Position numbers and translations under genes: made by a program. A DNA stretch of 64,000 nucleotides from Lepidodermella squamata (lineage: Eukaryota > Gastrotricha), in assembly GCA_047495785.1 (NCBI GenBank), contig JBLDXI010000034.1:1318139-1382138 (forward strand), read 5' to 3'. The notes under the pieces were generated by a model. It saw only the letters and a list, made by a program, of their open reading frames with translations, ran no database searches and was not told where the DNA came from. This document shows positions 31,564-42,723 of the stretch, piece after piece. Position 1 is the stretch's first letter. Every line of letters starts with the position of its first letter.

Positions 31564-33080
31564 TTTCAACAATATTTTTGGACAAAAATTGTTAGCAAAT
31601 CAGGTTGCCTGATATTCCACACAAGGACCAACCGCCAATTCACGCAATGCTTTGTGTAATCAAATAATGCGTTCAAAATAAATCGAAAACTAATCTCAGC
31701 GGAACTCTATTGCCAGCCTGCGGATTGTAAAAAACACGGTCAGTCAAAATGGTTCACAGCGTGCGTGTGCGACGGAAACTGCGAGGCTATAAAAGAGTTA
31801 TAGCGCTTGTATTAATACAATCGATTTTATTGGTCGCTGATGCATATGCAATAAATACTGCCGGATATATCCTGCATTTGCATGCTACATCTATGAATAA
31901 TGCGTAGTTTGTTTTATTCCGAAAGTGTCCGCTTTTGATCGATAACATAAACGAATGAATGAATGAAAGCAATGATTAGAAATGGCGTTGCTCTTCACTC
32001 CTCTTGATTTCGCCGCTTTTTGTGCCCTGTCGAGAGATTTCGAGCGAAGCTAATGGGCTTGCTGTGACGCTATATTGCGACAATGGGTCAATATTTGGCA
32101 AGAATTACTTCCCGTTTCGGCGGTTTTGCCCGCATCAAAAGGGTTCGATGTGGAATGGGTGGGAAACTGCAATAATCTAGGGGTGATCATTGCGAAAGCT
32201 GAGCGAATAGCGAAAATGAAGTTGAATGACAATGCGAAGAGAAATCAGGCAGGAAAAACTGCGGCCAACATGTCGATTTTGGCACACATCCGGACACAGC
32301 AAGTGAAATGTAGCTTTCATCGCTCAATTTCTTGAATCCTATTATAATATGTTAATTTCCATGCTTTCACTAAGAGTATTGCTATTATTACTCTTTTAAT
32401 CGATAAATCTCATTTTTGAGCTAATTTTGCGCTATAGCTGGCCTTTTGCCTATTTAAATATCAAGAATCGATTTCGCCCGAGAAAATGTTGCCACTATAT
32501 AAAACTAGAACCTCAATTTTCAACTCAAATCTTCGTACCGGCCCCAAGACTTCAGCCCAATCCAATGAGTCACCTATCCGCTAAGAATTTATTTAGCTCC
32601 GCGATTATCAGAACAATAAAGCAATAATATTCGCGCTGTTGTCGCTCATCTGTCATCGCCGTGCGGACCGCGCTCATTTGCCATTCCGGTGACACAAAAC
32701 CGCGATCGCGCACGCACTGACCCGCAAAGCATTGTTTGCAGTGCGCGGCTGCATCGCAGTACCACCACACCTATATATTCGCCCGAGCTCGCAGTTGCCT
32801 CGGGTAAAGGGTAAACAATTCGCATTCATTCACACAATTACATCAGCGCATTACTATATGCAATAATGGCCAGGTACATGTGCGCAAATATTAGTGGCTC
32901 TTGCTGCCCGTCTTATATAAGAAAAGCTAAGTATTCTGACGTTGACTTGTGGTTTCTGATTGCATTCTTAAGCTTTCGGAATTCTGCACACTCCTCATGG
33001 ATTTTGTGATGAATTGCCGCACAAACGATTACTCTTCTTATCATTTCTGACATTTCTTGTTCATTAGGATACTTGGTTTT
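31564..33080. other. Shared upstream region of glutaminase and a glycosyltransferase
   Basis: A 1.5-kb region between divergent genes. It should contain both promoters. ORFs of 60-86 codons occur on both strands but show no domain, signal peptide or splice continuation. Confidence 0.4.
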
Positions 33081-34344
33081 ATGATTGTAAAGCGATCCGC
33101 ACTGCAATGCACTTTATTCATCTCGATTCTACTCAATTTCGTCGTGATTTACATATACTTCTACCCAGCTCGGAGGTTCAAACGCTTCATCCGCGAGAAC
33201 TCTTCGTCCACAGATTTCACCGAAATCAACTGGCTGAATCAATTAGTTGACAACAGCCCGTCCGACTCTTTGCGAATTTTCACCTCAGATCGGCAGGATT
33301 TTGTTCTGGATCAGGAGCATAAATGCGACCTGGCCCGTGGATACCGCATAGTCATAACCTATGGCTCACACGGCCCTTATCTAAAACAAGCCGAGGATCA
33401 CTGCCAAGTGGCCGTGTCAATCAGAGGCATTGACGCTTGTATAGTTGTTAGGCCATCTTTTCTAGACGTTAAGTTTCGAGACCAGAATTGGGACAGTATT
33501 CTGTCGCGCAAACGCGGAGCCGGTTACTGGTTGTGGAAACCCTACATTGTCTTTCGATTTATACAGCAAATGAACGCTGAGGATGTGCTGCTCTACCTTG
33601 ATGCGGATAAATTTTTGATAAATAACCTGGAAGAATACGTCTGCTTACAGGTATTTTTCAGACATTTTTTATTTGATTTTTCAATTCAAAATTAATAAAC
33701 GGAAATTGAGGTTATAGCAATTAATTTGAGCAATAATTGTTCTCTTCATGATTCATGATCGCATCAATTTCAAAAATTTGAAAAATCGATAGGTCAAAAA
33801 AGTTACCATGGACTATTTTAAAAAATTTCTTAATTTCCCAAATTAGGCTGAGTTGAAGCAGGACGTAGTTGTCTTCTACCAAGCTTTCAACGACAATGTA
33901 TGGACAAAAGCTGATACCTATCACCTAATGAACATCGACCACAAAAACGTGCAATTTTTCAACGAAACCATGCAAATCTACGGTGGCTATTTAATGCTCA
34001 GAAAATCTATACATTCCATCCGATTTGTAAGCGAATGGTTGACCTATGCTCAAGACCCTCGAATTGTGACCGACGAACCGAGTCGTCTAGGCAGTGAAAT
34101 TTCGAATTTCGTGGAACACCGCCACGACCAGTCGATTTTAAGCTTATTGGCTAAAAAGTGGAATTTATCAACGTGGCCGAGCCCGGAATGGTGGGATTTC
34201 ACGTGGTCGCAACAGGGTCGAAATCAAGACCGTGACGGGCGGCCTGTTAACAGTCACAATCCGTTGAACATTGCAAAAATTCGTGAAAAAGGATTCACAA
34301 TACCTTCCAGAACTGTCATTCGGCTAGGAGAAGAAATTGTTTAA
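33081..34344 (+). CDS. Type II membrane glycosyltransferase, GT-A-like, family unassigned
   Basis: Two exons (33081-33650, 33847-34344; 196-bp intron) give 355 residues. After a basic start (MIVKR) there is one signal-anchor helix (about residues 7-28, with ILLNFVVIYIYFY), as in Golgi enzymes. The lumenal part has SRKRGAGYWLWKPYIVFRF at about residue 150, then LLYLDADKF, which supplies a DxD-type metal and nucleotide-sugar site. The GxGYWxWKPxI...DxLLYxDA combination is shared with uncharacterised glycosyltransferases of algae and bacteria as I recall it. Donor and acceptor are unknown. The gene converges on the core-1 galactosyltransferase gene, with 42 bp between stop codons. The ATG at 33081 is the first in frame. 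Confidence 0.72.
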
Positions 34345-34386
34345 CAACAAATTATTTTATTATATCACATTATTTCGCAAATAAAT
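34345..34386. terminator. Overlapping convergent 3' ends with two-way poly(A) signals
   Basis: Only 42 bp separate the stop codons of the two convergent glycosyltransferase genes. AATAAA is present on the plus strand at 34379-34384, and AATAAA is present on the minus strand within 34354-34362. The transcripts must overlap in their 3' UTRs. Confidence 0.6.
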
Positions 34387-35891
34387 TTATTGATTTGGCT
34401 GATTTGACGGTTCTTGTTCGCTGGATGTTGGCTGATTATTGTTGAGATCGCGGCCACGGAATATCCATGGCGATTCTTCGGGTTTCAAATTTCGAATCAT
34501 ATCAACGATTTTACGCTGAAAATAGGATCGAGGTTCGCGTGGCTGATAATTTTCTAAAAAAGAATAAATAAATATATGAGTTGTTCGAAATTTCAAATTG
34601 ATTTAAATTTTTTTTGAAAATAATGTTTTCTGTGAATTTTATGTGAAGACGATTTTTCTTACGTTTTTCGGCGATTTCATAGCCATTTTTGAGCAATTCA
34701 CTCTCAGTCATCTCCATCTCATCAGCCGCCATCTTGTAGCTGGTCCTACCGAATGGTCTCATCCCGTAGAGCAGAACTTGAATTTCCAAAATAATTAAAA
34801 AAAATGAAGAGTTTTTTACTCTTACACTTACACACTTACATTCGATGAGTTGCATCTCGAGATGATCCAAATGATGAAAAACAACGGCAGTATCGCTGAT
34901 CCCATCAATACCCGGCGTGAATAGGTCGAAATCAGGTGGGTAGAAACTGATGGCCGTATCGACGGTTCCGTTCAGGTACTCGACGGGTTTTAGCGGGAAA
35001 AAACGCTGCCGGCCTTCAGCGTCGCGAGAATCGCCAACTTTTACCCCGAGTTTTTCCATACAATGACTCATTGAAATGTCCTCGCTATAATGAATGCCTC
35101 GGACGCATTCTGGGACATTGTTCCCACGTTCTCCAAATCTGTTCAAAATTACAAATAATTATTCACTGAAAATGTAATTATTTAATAAAATCCATGATCA
35201 CGAATATTACGTATTTTTTAATTAAATGTTTACCTCTTGAGAGCAGATCGGGAGATCGCGTATCCAGATCCAGAGAGGAAATGGTAACGATGCCGGCCGA
35301 CCATTAGCGGTTCATTAGGTGAATATTGGCTAAGGACCAGCTTCAAATTTTCCATCACAACATAACTGTCGTCATCAACTTTGAAAAACCAGTCGTAATT
35401 ATCAACGTTCTCCTCATAAACCCTCCTGAAATTTAAAAATTAATCAAATTAATTTTCTTGTAATTTTGCCGTTCATATACTGACCTGAAAGCGTTGCGCG
35501 TTTTGTACCATAAAGCTCGATAGTCTGAATTACTCGTGACCTTTGTCGCGCCCAAAACTGGGTCATGCTCGTCACTTGCAATGAAAAGGCCGTCGCATCT
35601 TTTGCCCCATAATAATTTGGCTAATTTAGCTCGGCTTTCGTGAAATTTCCGCGTCGTCAGCATCACGCACATTATTCTAACCGATCGCGACAGCAATTCG
35701 CCCGCTGATACCAAATTCGGAGCAGATATGGGTTCGGGTGCAGGCATTGGTTCATTCTCAAGCCGGGAAATCGAAATAAGGACAAGTAGTAAACAGGCGG
35801 AGAAGCCGAAAATAAATGGCCCAATGGCCTGAAAAATCGAAGATTTTCTCACGTAAATCATTTTTGTGGAATAAATAAAATGAAAAATCAT
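34387..35891 (-). CDS. C1GALT1: Core 1 beta-1,3-galactosyltransferase-like (T-synthase)
   Basis: Five exons (35891-35485, 35425-35234, 35138-34840, 34776-34663, 34553-34387) give 392 residues; human C1GALT1 has 363. C1GALT1 adds galactose to GalNAc-Ser/Thr in the Golgi to form core-1 mucin glycan. A signal anchor is seen at about residues 23-43 (GPFIFGFSACLLLVLISISR). The catalytic part starts with VRIMCVMLTTRKFHESRAKL and contains YDWFFKVDDDSYVVMENL, where the DDD at 153-155 is the metal site. Next come FLSGSGYAISRSALKR, then EDISMSHCMEKLGV, and the closing segment QLIEFLLYGMRPFG, which is specific to the C1GalT family. The Gln/Asn-rich C-terminal tail is not conserved in the family. A chaperone gene (COSMC) was not seen here. 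Confidence 0.9.
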
Positions 35892-36657
35892 TTAGAGTAG
35901 TTAGAAAACGTAAATTTAGTCGTGTGCCTCACAGACACGCGCACGAATAATCAATCATCCAGTAAAAATAAGAAATTATCGATATTTTTCGAGTGGTTTG
36001 TTCGTTTGTGAGCCTGCTCAAATAAGAAGCAGGAAACTTATTAGCAAAGATCACAAGAGTCATTTTTACTGTCTTGGCCCGGATTGGCTATCATTCAATA
36101 TCCTGTGCCTCCTAAACATCGATGCATTTCAAAATGCATATCTGGCTAAAAGTATTTTGAAAATAAATTTCAGCTCGTTTGGCCAAAAATGCCAACAAGG
36201 TATTGGATTATGGATGATATTTCCCCATTTTCTGCCCCTATTCCTATTTGCACAACATTATTTGGTATTATATCCTTTTTTACACAATATTGTGGTACTT
36301 TGCTATTTTACATAACTGACCTTAACTCCAACCCCAACCATAACCCTGACCGCAACCCTAACCTGGAAGAAGGTATCGCCTGGTATCAATAATTTCACCA
36401 GTTGCGCGGCAGCTTCAACCTTTTAAAGTTTCGAACTCATACGAAAAAATATCGACAAATTAACAAAACATAGTTTACAGCTTTATTCGTGATAACTTAT
36501 TATTAGAACTTGAAACTTGACAGGAAAAAACGAAAAATTGAGAAAAAGAATGCTCTGAATAGCTTCTAGCACTTTCAGAATGTAAGTGTTGGCAACGTCA
36601 CAGTCCATAATATAATCCAATCTTGCAAGCAATAGGTCAAATTGAAAGCTCATAATA
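35892..36657. other. Intergenic region between core-1 transferase and AIG1-like GTPase
   Basis: Promoter of the core-1 transferase and 3' flank of the GTPase. A minus-strand ORF (36698-36483) overlaps the GTPase end in another frame and is not supported. The telomere-like tract at 36323-36363 lies here. Confidence 0.4.
36323..36363. repeat. Degenerate telomere-like hexamer tract
   Basis: About 41 bp of six-base units of the form NNAACC (ccAACC, atAACC, ctGACC, gcAACC, ctAACC). The complement reads GGTTNN, close to but not exactly TTAGGG repeats. It is very short and may be chance. Confidence 0.35.
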
Positions 36658-38514
36658 TCAAGCAATGTCGGCTGCAGGTGGCCTGTTGCCGAATTCACAG
36701 AGATTAACCTTTAACTGGTCAATTCGTTGCGCCAATGTCTCCTTCACGTGGGCATCCACGCCCGGATTTGAAATGGAAATAGACGAGACAGCTCGTTTGA
36801 GTTCAAGCTCAGTCATGTCGAAAAAGTCGGCGGGAATGCTAACGATAGCCATCTCATCCCACCTGATAGGCTCATCACAACCATATCCTTTTTCGATCAA
36901 GTCCAACTTTACGTCGAAAGTTTTGAGGGCCGCACATGCACGTCTGAGCTGTTGCTGGCGCTGGCCAATGGGCTTCAGGGCTGACATCCAATTACTGAAA
37001 CCGCTCAAAGCATCGATGCTATCAGATTTACCGTCCAATAAACTAACAAATTCACATAAAAAGAGCAGACTTTCGTTAGTTAGTGGAAGTGAAAACATTT
37101 TATCAATCAAATATCCGAACAAATACGAGGTGGGACGGTTGTCACTCAGAATTAACCCTGCCCTAACAGCGATGAGCTCGGCCAAAATGTAAATCCAGAT
37201 TTCGTGGAGATCGTGTGCCATGACAACTTCGATTACTTGTCGCCTTAATTCTTCGACGTCGTACTTGTCCGCATCATCCAGCAGAAATTTGAAAATTTCT
37301 TTATAACTTTCAACTTTGATACTTTCGAGCTGCCGCCTGCGGAACTCCAGCTTCTTCGTCTGAACATGTGTAACGACTGGAGGCTCAGTTCTTCGAATAA
37401 AGAAAGATCTGCCGTCGCTATTCCAGCGGGAAATTAATCGCACTGAATCGCCTCTTGGAACGGCGCCACAATTCGTCGAATTGTTGCAACCTTGAACCTG
37501 AGTCCATATCAACCCACAGTGAGGGCACTTTCGAAAGGGATGCTCTTTATCAAGACTGTCCGTCAAATAGCTCCTGAATTGCTGGCAATGGGCGAAGTAA
37601 CCATTAATGATGGCGTTAAGTTCCTCTCGAACCTTCTCGTACCAGAAGTAATCATCGAAATGATTGGCGTCCAGCCCGTTTTCATCCACAAACCGTTGGA
37701 CAAGTTCATCACAATAGCTTCGTATTTCCTTCAGCATTGAAAACATAAAATCCTGCCTGTCGAAAATGTCCTCAATTGACTGCAACTTCTCCATCACGCA
37801 GCTGACGAAAACGTTCGCTTTTTCATTCATTTCCTGGGCCGATCTCAAAATTCCCCGTTCACTTTTCTTCAAGTCGAAGTAGCGAGAAAGATTGTCGACG
37901 GAAATGTTGATCTCCTTTGCACCAGGCAGGTCGTCTCGGCCGATAAATTCGCCTATGACCTGCTCGTAATTTGTATTCAATTTGGAAACAAACACGACGC
38001 TTTTGATATTGAAGCGATGCAGCATCGTAGACCGAATCTTTCCTTCAAGATCGGCTGAGCTCGTCCGCAAATTGTCGGCGTGATCCCAATGTGTCACCAT
38101 GATGGTCATGTTATCTTCCAGGTCTTCTGCCATAGGATCGACTACGGTCTCGACGTCTCGAACCATTCTATCGATTCGGTTGTCAAACTTGCAAATAATG
38201 AAGATTCGCGTCACAAGCCGGTAGCATAGCGCTTTAGCAATGTGTATGGCGTGTTCGACCCTTTTGTCCATAGGCTCGTAACCAGGCGTGTCGGCGAAGT
38301 CGAACAGCGGCATTCCATAAACAGTGGTTTCAGTTGTAACGCTCACGGCACAATCGCGAGTCTCATTCGCCTCCAATTCACGGCCAATCAATCCCTCGGC
38401 AATCGTTGTCTTCCCGCTACCTGTCGCTCCGATGAGAACAACGTACTGCAAGGCTGCAACGACAGAGGGTTTACAAATTATCGACTGAGAAATGAGAAAG
38501 CGTTCTATCCCCAT
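36658..38514 (-). CDS. AIG1/GIMAP-like GTPase with a zinc-ribbon segment
   Basis: A single uninterrupted frame of 618 residues, unusual in a window where almost every other gene has introns. The N-terminal domain is an AIG1-type GTPase with G1 GATGSGKTT (residues 29-37), G3 DTPGYE and a G4-like VTHWDHAD. Around residues 329-352 a Cys-rich segment (KCPHCGLIWTQVQGC followed by NCG) could bind zinc. The rest is helical, with no recognised fold, and lacks the C-terminal membrane helix of many GIMAPs. GIMAP/AIG1 proteins act in immune-cell survival in vertebrates and in stress or defence in plants and invertebrates; any such role here is inference. The ATG at 38514 is the first in frame. A kinase gene ends 278 bp upstream on the same strand. 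Confidence 0.75.
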   Translation of the reverse strand: MGIERFLISQSIICKPSVVAALQYVVLIGATGSGKTTIAEGLIGRELEANETRDCAVSVTTETTVYGMPLFDFADTPGYEPMDKRVEHAIHIAKALCYRLVTRIFIICKFDNRIDRMVRDVETVVDPMAEDLEDNMTIMVTHWDHADNLRTSSADLEGKIRSTMLHRFNIKSVVFVSKLNTNYEQVIGEFIGRDDLPGAKEINISVDNLSRYFDLKKSERGILRSAQEMNEKANVFVSCVMEKLQSIEDIFDRQDFMFSMLKEIRSYCDELVQRFVDENGLDANHFDDYFWYEKVREELNAIINGYFAHCQQFRSYLTDSLDKEHPFRKCPHCGLIWTQVQGCNNSTNCGAVPRGDSVRLISRWNSDGRSFFIRRTEPPVVTHVQTKKLEFRRRQLESIKVESYKEIFKFLLDDADKYDVEELRRQVIEVVMAHDLHEIWIYILAELIAVRAGLILSDNRPTSYLFGYLIDKMFSLPLTNESLLFLCEFVSLLDGKSDSIDALSGFSNWMSALKPIGQRQQQLRRACAALKTFDVKLDLIEKGYGCDEPIRWDEMAIVSIPADFFDMTELELKRAVSSISISNPGVDAHVKETLAQRIDQLKVNLCEFGNRPPAADIA

Positions 38515-38792
38515 TTCACATGCATTTCCCGCGACACTCCATAATAATTGAGATTTTTAGATAGGTTTCGTTGTTATATTCGAGGAAGCATCAAAATTTC
38601 GAATATGTCAACTTCGTTTAATTGACAATGCCGCCCGCAGTTAGTCAGCCTACGCTTTGCACCCAAGACCGAAGTCAGGTTTGAAAAAGTGACAAGCTGA
38701 CCAATCAGTGCACGGCGGTTTCGAAGGTTCCAAGCTCAATAACGGGAAGAAAAAATGGGGCAATGGAACTTTCCTCCTTGTATCAAAGAAAT

Positions 38793-41450
38793 TCAAGATA
38801 TTATTATACTTAAGAATGGATGTCCAGATGCTTGTGACATGGTGAATCGCTGCTCCGGCTTCTCCCTCATCAAATTGATCAGCAAGTCATCCAAGTTTTC
38901 CGCATCGCGATAGCCAAATTCCGATGCCTTTTTTGGTGACTTGAACTAAGCAATTTCTTGCAATCAAACACAAGATTTTTATAAAAAATAAGAGTTCCAA
39001 CCTCCATGTCGAGAGAAACAAGCTCATAAATTGTAGCTCCCAGCGACCAATTATCACATTTCAAAGTATAAATTGAACCAGTCGCAAATTCCGGTGCAAA
39101 GTAAGCAAGAGTGCCAGCCAATGTATCAGTGACCCTTTCGTAGATCGTAGACAATAATTCACATGCTATTGTAATCTGAATGCAAGCGGCTTACTCAGTT
39201 TTATCTTTCGCCAGCCCAAAATCTCCCAGCTTGATCACGCGGCGTCTCGAACAAAGAAAGATATTCTGATAGATTGAATATGAAAACAGTAATAAGATGG
39301 AAATGAAGCGAATTGAATGAAACGATTACGGAAAAGGTTAAAATCTAGTTATCCAATTTTCTTATCCTCTTTGATGCTAACAATCCGATTAGCGCTATTC
39401 CACAGACGGAAACAACTTGCACATGCTCATACTTCTCAAAGGGGCTATAAATGTTGTAAAAAATGTAATTTCGGAGATCTATACTATGTACAATCTATTA
39501 TTGGCCGGTTACCCTTTTCCTTTCTTTCAGGGTTATAGGTAATTGAATCTTTGCTGCACAGTATTTAAAATGAAAACTTCTCGAACTTACATCAGGCTTG
39601 ATGTCCCGATGCACCAGGTTGCGTTTGTGAACAAAGTTGAGCGCATTTATCATCTGCTTCGACCAAGATTGAATTGTCAGCATCGAGAATCGCTCATTTT
39701 TCGCCCTCATCTCATTGATGGCATCTCGCAACGACCCGTCCTCGCAGTATTCCATAATAATGTAAAAAACAGGCCCATCCACGCTATTTTCTGAAATACA
39801 AGACAATATTTTTCAGACCAGGTCGCGTCATGGGGGCCGAGGTTAATAGCTTTCAAAATTAAATTAAAAACATAATACGGGTCCTCCTGTACCGGAACCA
39901 AATTAGCTGTAAGCGGAACTAAATTTCGCAATATTTTTTGGGCCTGAGACCACTTTTCAGAATATCCAGAGATATTAAAATAGACCATCGTATAATTTTA
40001 TATACATTATTTTAAATTTCAGCGTGAAAGTCTGTGCAAGACGTAGCATTCACTATAGAAATCATTCGTTGCCAAAAATTCTTAGAATTTTTCGGAAATC
40101 AACATTTAACTGCACCAAATTTCAAATCAAAAGCTGGCACCTAACACAAATGATCAAAAGAGCAACTTTTCGAATATTTTTTCTATACCGATGATTAGGA
40201 ACTGGGGTTAGGGGGCTAGGGCGGTTAGAACTAGAATTAGGTCGATTTTCGAGCTTTTCCCAATATCAATTTTAGGGCCCTTGTACTTCACCAAAAACTA
40301 TTTTATTTTCAAGTGGAAAAATGGCTACGCGTTTTCGTAACCTCGTTTTTCGTTTGTAAAAACCGAAAATTTAACAATTTCAAAATTCAGATCACTGGTA
40401 AAAACGTTGAGCGAATTATTCTAAAATGAATAAACTTTAGCTTATCGACAGAACTACAATCGCTTCTAATTGAATCCTGAATCTCTACGAATGACTGTGC
40501 ATAAAACTGGGTGAATTTTATAGGTCAAATTTTAACGAATTTTAGGCAGGATTCTATATTCTAAGGTCTAAAATGTGGCTATTTGTAATTTGGCCCTTTT
40601 ACCTTCCTTTACCTATAAGCCAGTTGGAGCATGCCTGTTTTTCGCCGTTTCGGTCTGCGTGACAATCGGCATTGTTTGTTCCCATGATTCCTCAAATTTT
40701 AAGCAGACGTTCAGTTTATTTTGTTTATTTTGTAAGGCAAATTTTGCCCTGAAATCGTGCCGCGAGCCTAAATTTTTATTGCCCATTTGTCATTTGACAC
40801 GTCCATTATGTGACCACTTTTTAGGCGGGAAACGACGCCTTCTCCTATTGGTTCATTCAAATACTACGCGGGCGATTCAAATAGTTGTTTTTTGTGGAAA
40901 ATGATCGTTTTTACAACAATTGGCACGCGTTTTTCGATAAAATAGCGCCATTTAGCGCTAAATTGTTGCCAAGCCTATTTTTTCTAATGAAAAAGTGATC
41001 ATTTGAATCGCCCGCGTAGTATTTGAATTAACCAATAGGAGAAGGCGTCGTTTCCCGCCTAAAAAGTGGTCACATAATGTCAATTTTTAAAATAATCCTA
41101 TTGATAAAATTTCCAATAAAGCTAACCTTCGAAAGACTCGATCACCGAGACAATGTTCTTGCATTCAACGTGTTGCATGTTCTCAGCCTGAAATGTGTTT
41201 AAAGAGCAGCATAAATAAGCAAAAGAGAAGCGTAAAAGTCAACCTCTTTCTGTGCCATTTTCCACACTTTCTCGCAAAGATTAGGACGTCCCAATGTCAA
41301 CGCAGCTATCGCAGACTTGTAAACGCGCTTCGCGGCAAAAATCGTATCGTCGGCGTCTATTTTCTTGCAACGGAATACATCGCCGAAACCACCCGATTTT
41401 ATACGATCGATGGAGTGATACTTTCCGGAACCTCGCCAAATTCCCGCCAT
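38793..41450 (-). CDS. Small serine/threonine protein kinase, NEK-like
   Basis: Six exons (41450-41244, 41187-41127, 39790-39591, 39265-39195, 39134-39002, 38945-38793) join in frame to 274 residues, a kinase domain with nothing else. The glycine loop is IKSGGFGDVFRC, and the ATP-binding Lys lies in FAAKRVYKS. The hinge is YIIMEYCEDGSL, the catalytic loop NLVHRDIKPDN, then DFGLAK and GTLAYFAPE; the C-lobe ends GHPFL. All catalytic residues are present, so it should be active. The MEYCEDGSL hinge and HRDIKPDN resemble NEK and PKR-like families, but I cannot place it more closely. Intron 2 (39791-41126) is 1.3 kb and holds a MITE. The start could also lie at an upstream exon; the ATG at 41450 is the first good Met. 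Confidence 0.8.
40804..41079. mobile_element. MITE with 79-bp terminal inverted repeats in the kinase intron
   Basis: Two long inverted repeats (40804-40882 and 41001-41079) match almost base for base. Both contain CATTATGTGACCACTTTTTA, GGCGGGAAACGACGCC and ACTACGCGGGCGATTCAAAT in order. The 118-bp core holds the short palindrome AGCGCCATTTAGCGCT and no ORF. The whole unit of 276 bp could fold into a hairpin. It is a non-autonomous DNA transposon by form. Confidence 0.85.
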
Positions 41451-42723
41451 TGCAACGTCGCTGCAGTGCCCACGGTTACCCAATATTTCAGTAATAATAA
41501 TATCGTCTATCATAATATAATATTAGGTCCTAAACTTCGACGAACGCCTTTTTCAATTTTTAAAATTCAGTTCGCTCGTAAAAAATGCAAAGAAATTTGC
41601 CTGAGGAATCTTGATCGACAGGTAAATTGTGGAGATTTTAGGAGCTCACCTTGATTTTTGAAGATATGTGAAGCAACCTGTAAATTTGGACATTTTCCCT
41701 AAGATTTGGACACATTATTGAACACGCATATGCTAATTAGACCATATTAAATAATAAGTTATATTAATTACTGACTCGTCTCATTGAGAGGGAAATTCTG
41801 ATAATGTTAAGGCCTAATCATAAAATCAAGGTGAAATAAAAAAATTTCGAAAAAGTAGAAAGAAATCACAAGGTTTTTATTTTGATGCTGACCAAAATGA
41901 TACATTTTCATGCAAAACTATAAGGAATTTTTCAAGACATTTTCAAGCTTAAAATTCTCGATGAAAAATAATCAATGAGAAAAATATTGAGGCGAACATG
42001 CGATCAGCGATTTCAAGGAAAATTTGCATTTATTGGAAAAATTCTTTGTACTAATATATAGGTTTTGCATATCGAATATCAGCGCTTAAATATTAGGTTC
42101 ACCCTTAAACACAATATAAAACAAAATAAGTCATCAAACCGCAATCGCAAATAATGAGCTCCAATCTCACAAATGCGCACAAATAGCCAAATGAAGAGGC
42201 AGAAACAAAAGACTTTTGACTTGTCACCTATATCACCTTGAAATGGATGTAAACAAGCCTAAATCCGAGTTATAGATTTACGCTAACGATTTATATAGAT
42301 TTATAGCGATGATTTTTAGATCGAAATCGGTGAATATTTAGCGAACTTCTCAACTTGGATCGAAATTCCTCAGGTTGATTCAAAATTAAAAAGCAGAATG
42401 AAAGCGAGAGAATAAGCAAGGCTATATCGTAGCATCGTTTTTCAGTAATTTAAAAGTAGTAAAAGTATAAGAAATTGGCACACGTGTGTAAGCAGCAGAG
42501 CACGCGCCAATCAAGCTGGATCAAGTTGACGTATGAAATTATTGTTCTAACATGTCAGCATCCGTAGTGACAAGTCGACTTTCGATGAGAAATTATGAAA
42601 AATTGCCAGCCACAATATTAAAAGAAATTGAAATTTCGGGGAAAAAACCGGAGAGAGCCAGGGAATGGAACCATCACGACAAAGGGTTCACAACAACAAA
42701 AAATGGCGTATTCATATTGAATT
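41451..42723. other. Intergenic region with a relic of a sulfotransferase 5' end
   Basis: From about 42340 to 42510 the sequence resembles the first exon and leader of the sulfotransferase at 44130-45482. Shared stretches include GAATGAAAGCGAGA..A and, downstream, AGAGCACG.GCCAAT, in the same order and strand. The matching codons for the signal anchor survive only in part. The rest shows no coding signal. Confidence 0.5.

Noticed and set aside
39791-39988. Minus-strand ORF continuing upstream of kinase exon 3
   Set aside because: A good acceptor at 39791 joins exon 2 to the kinase hinge in frame; the upstream part is intron.
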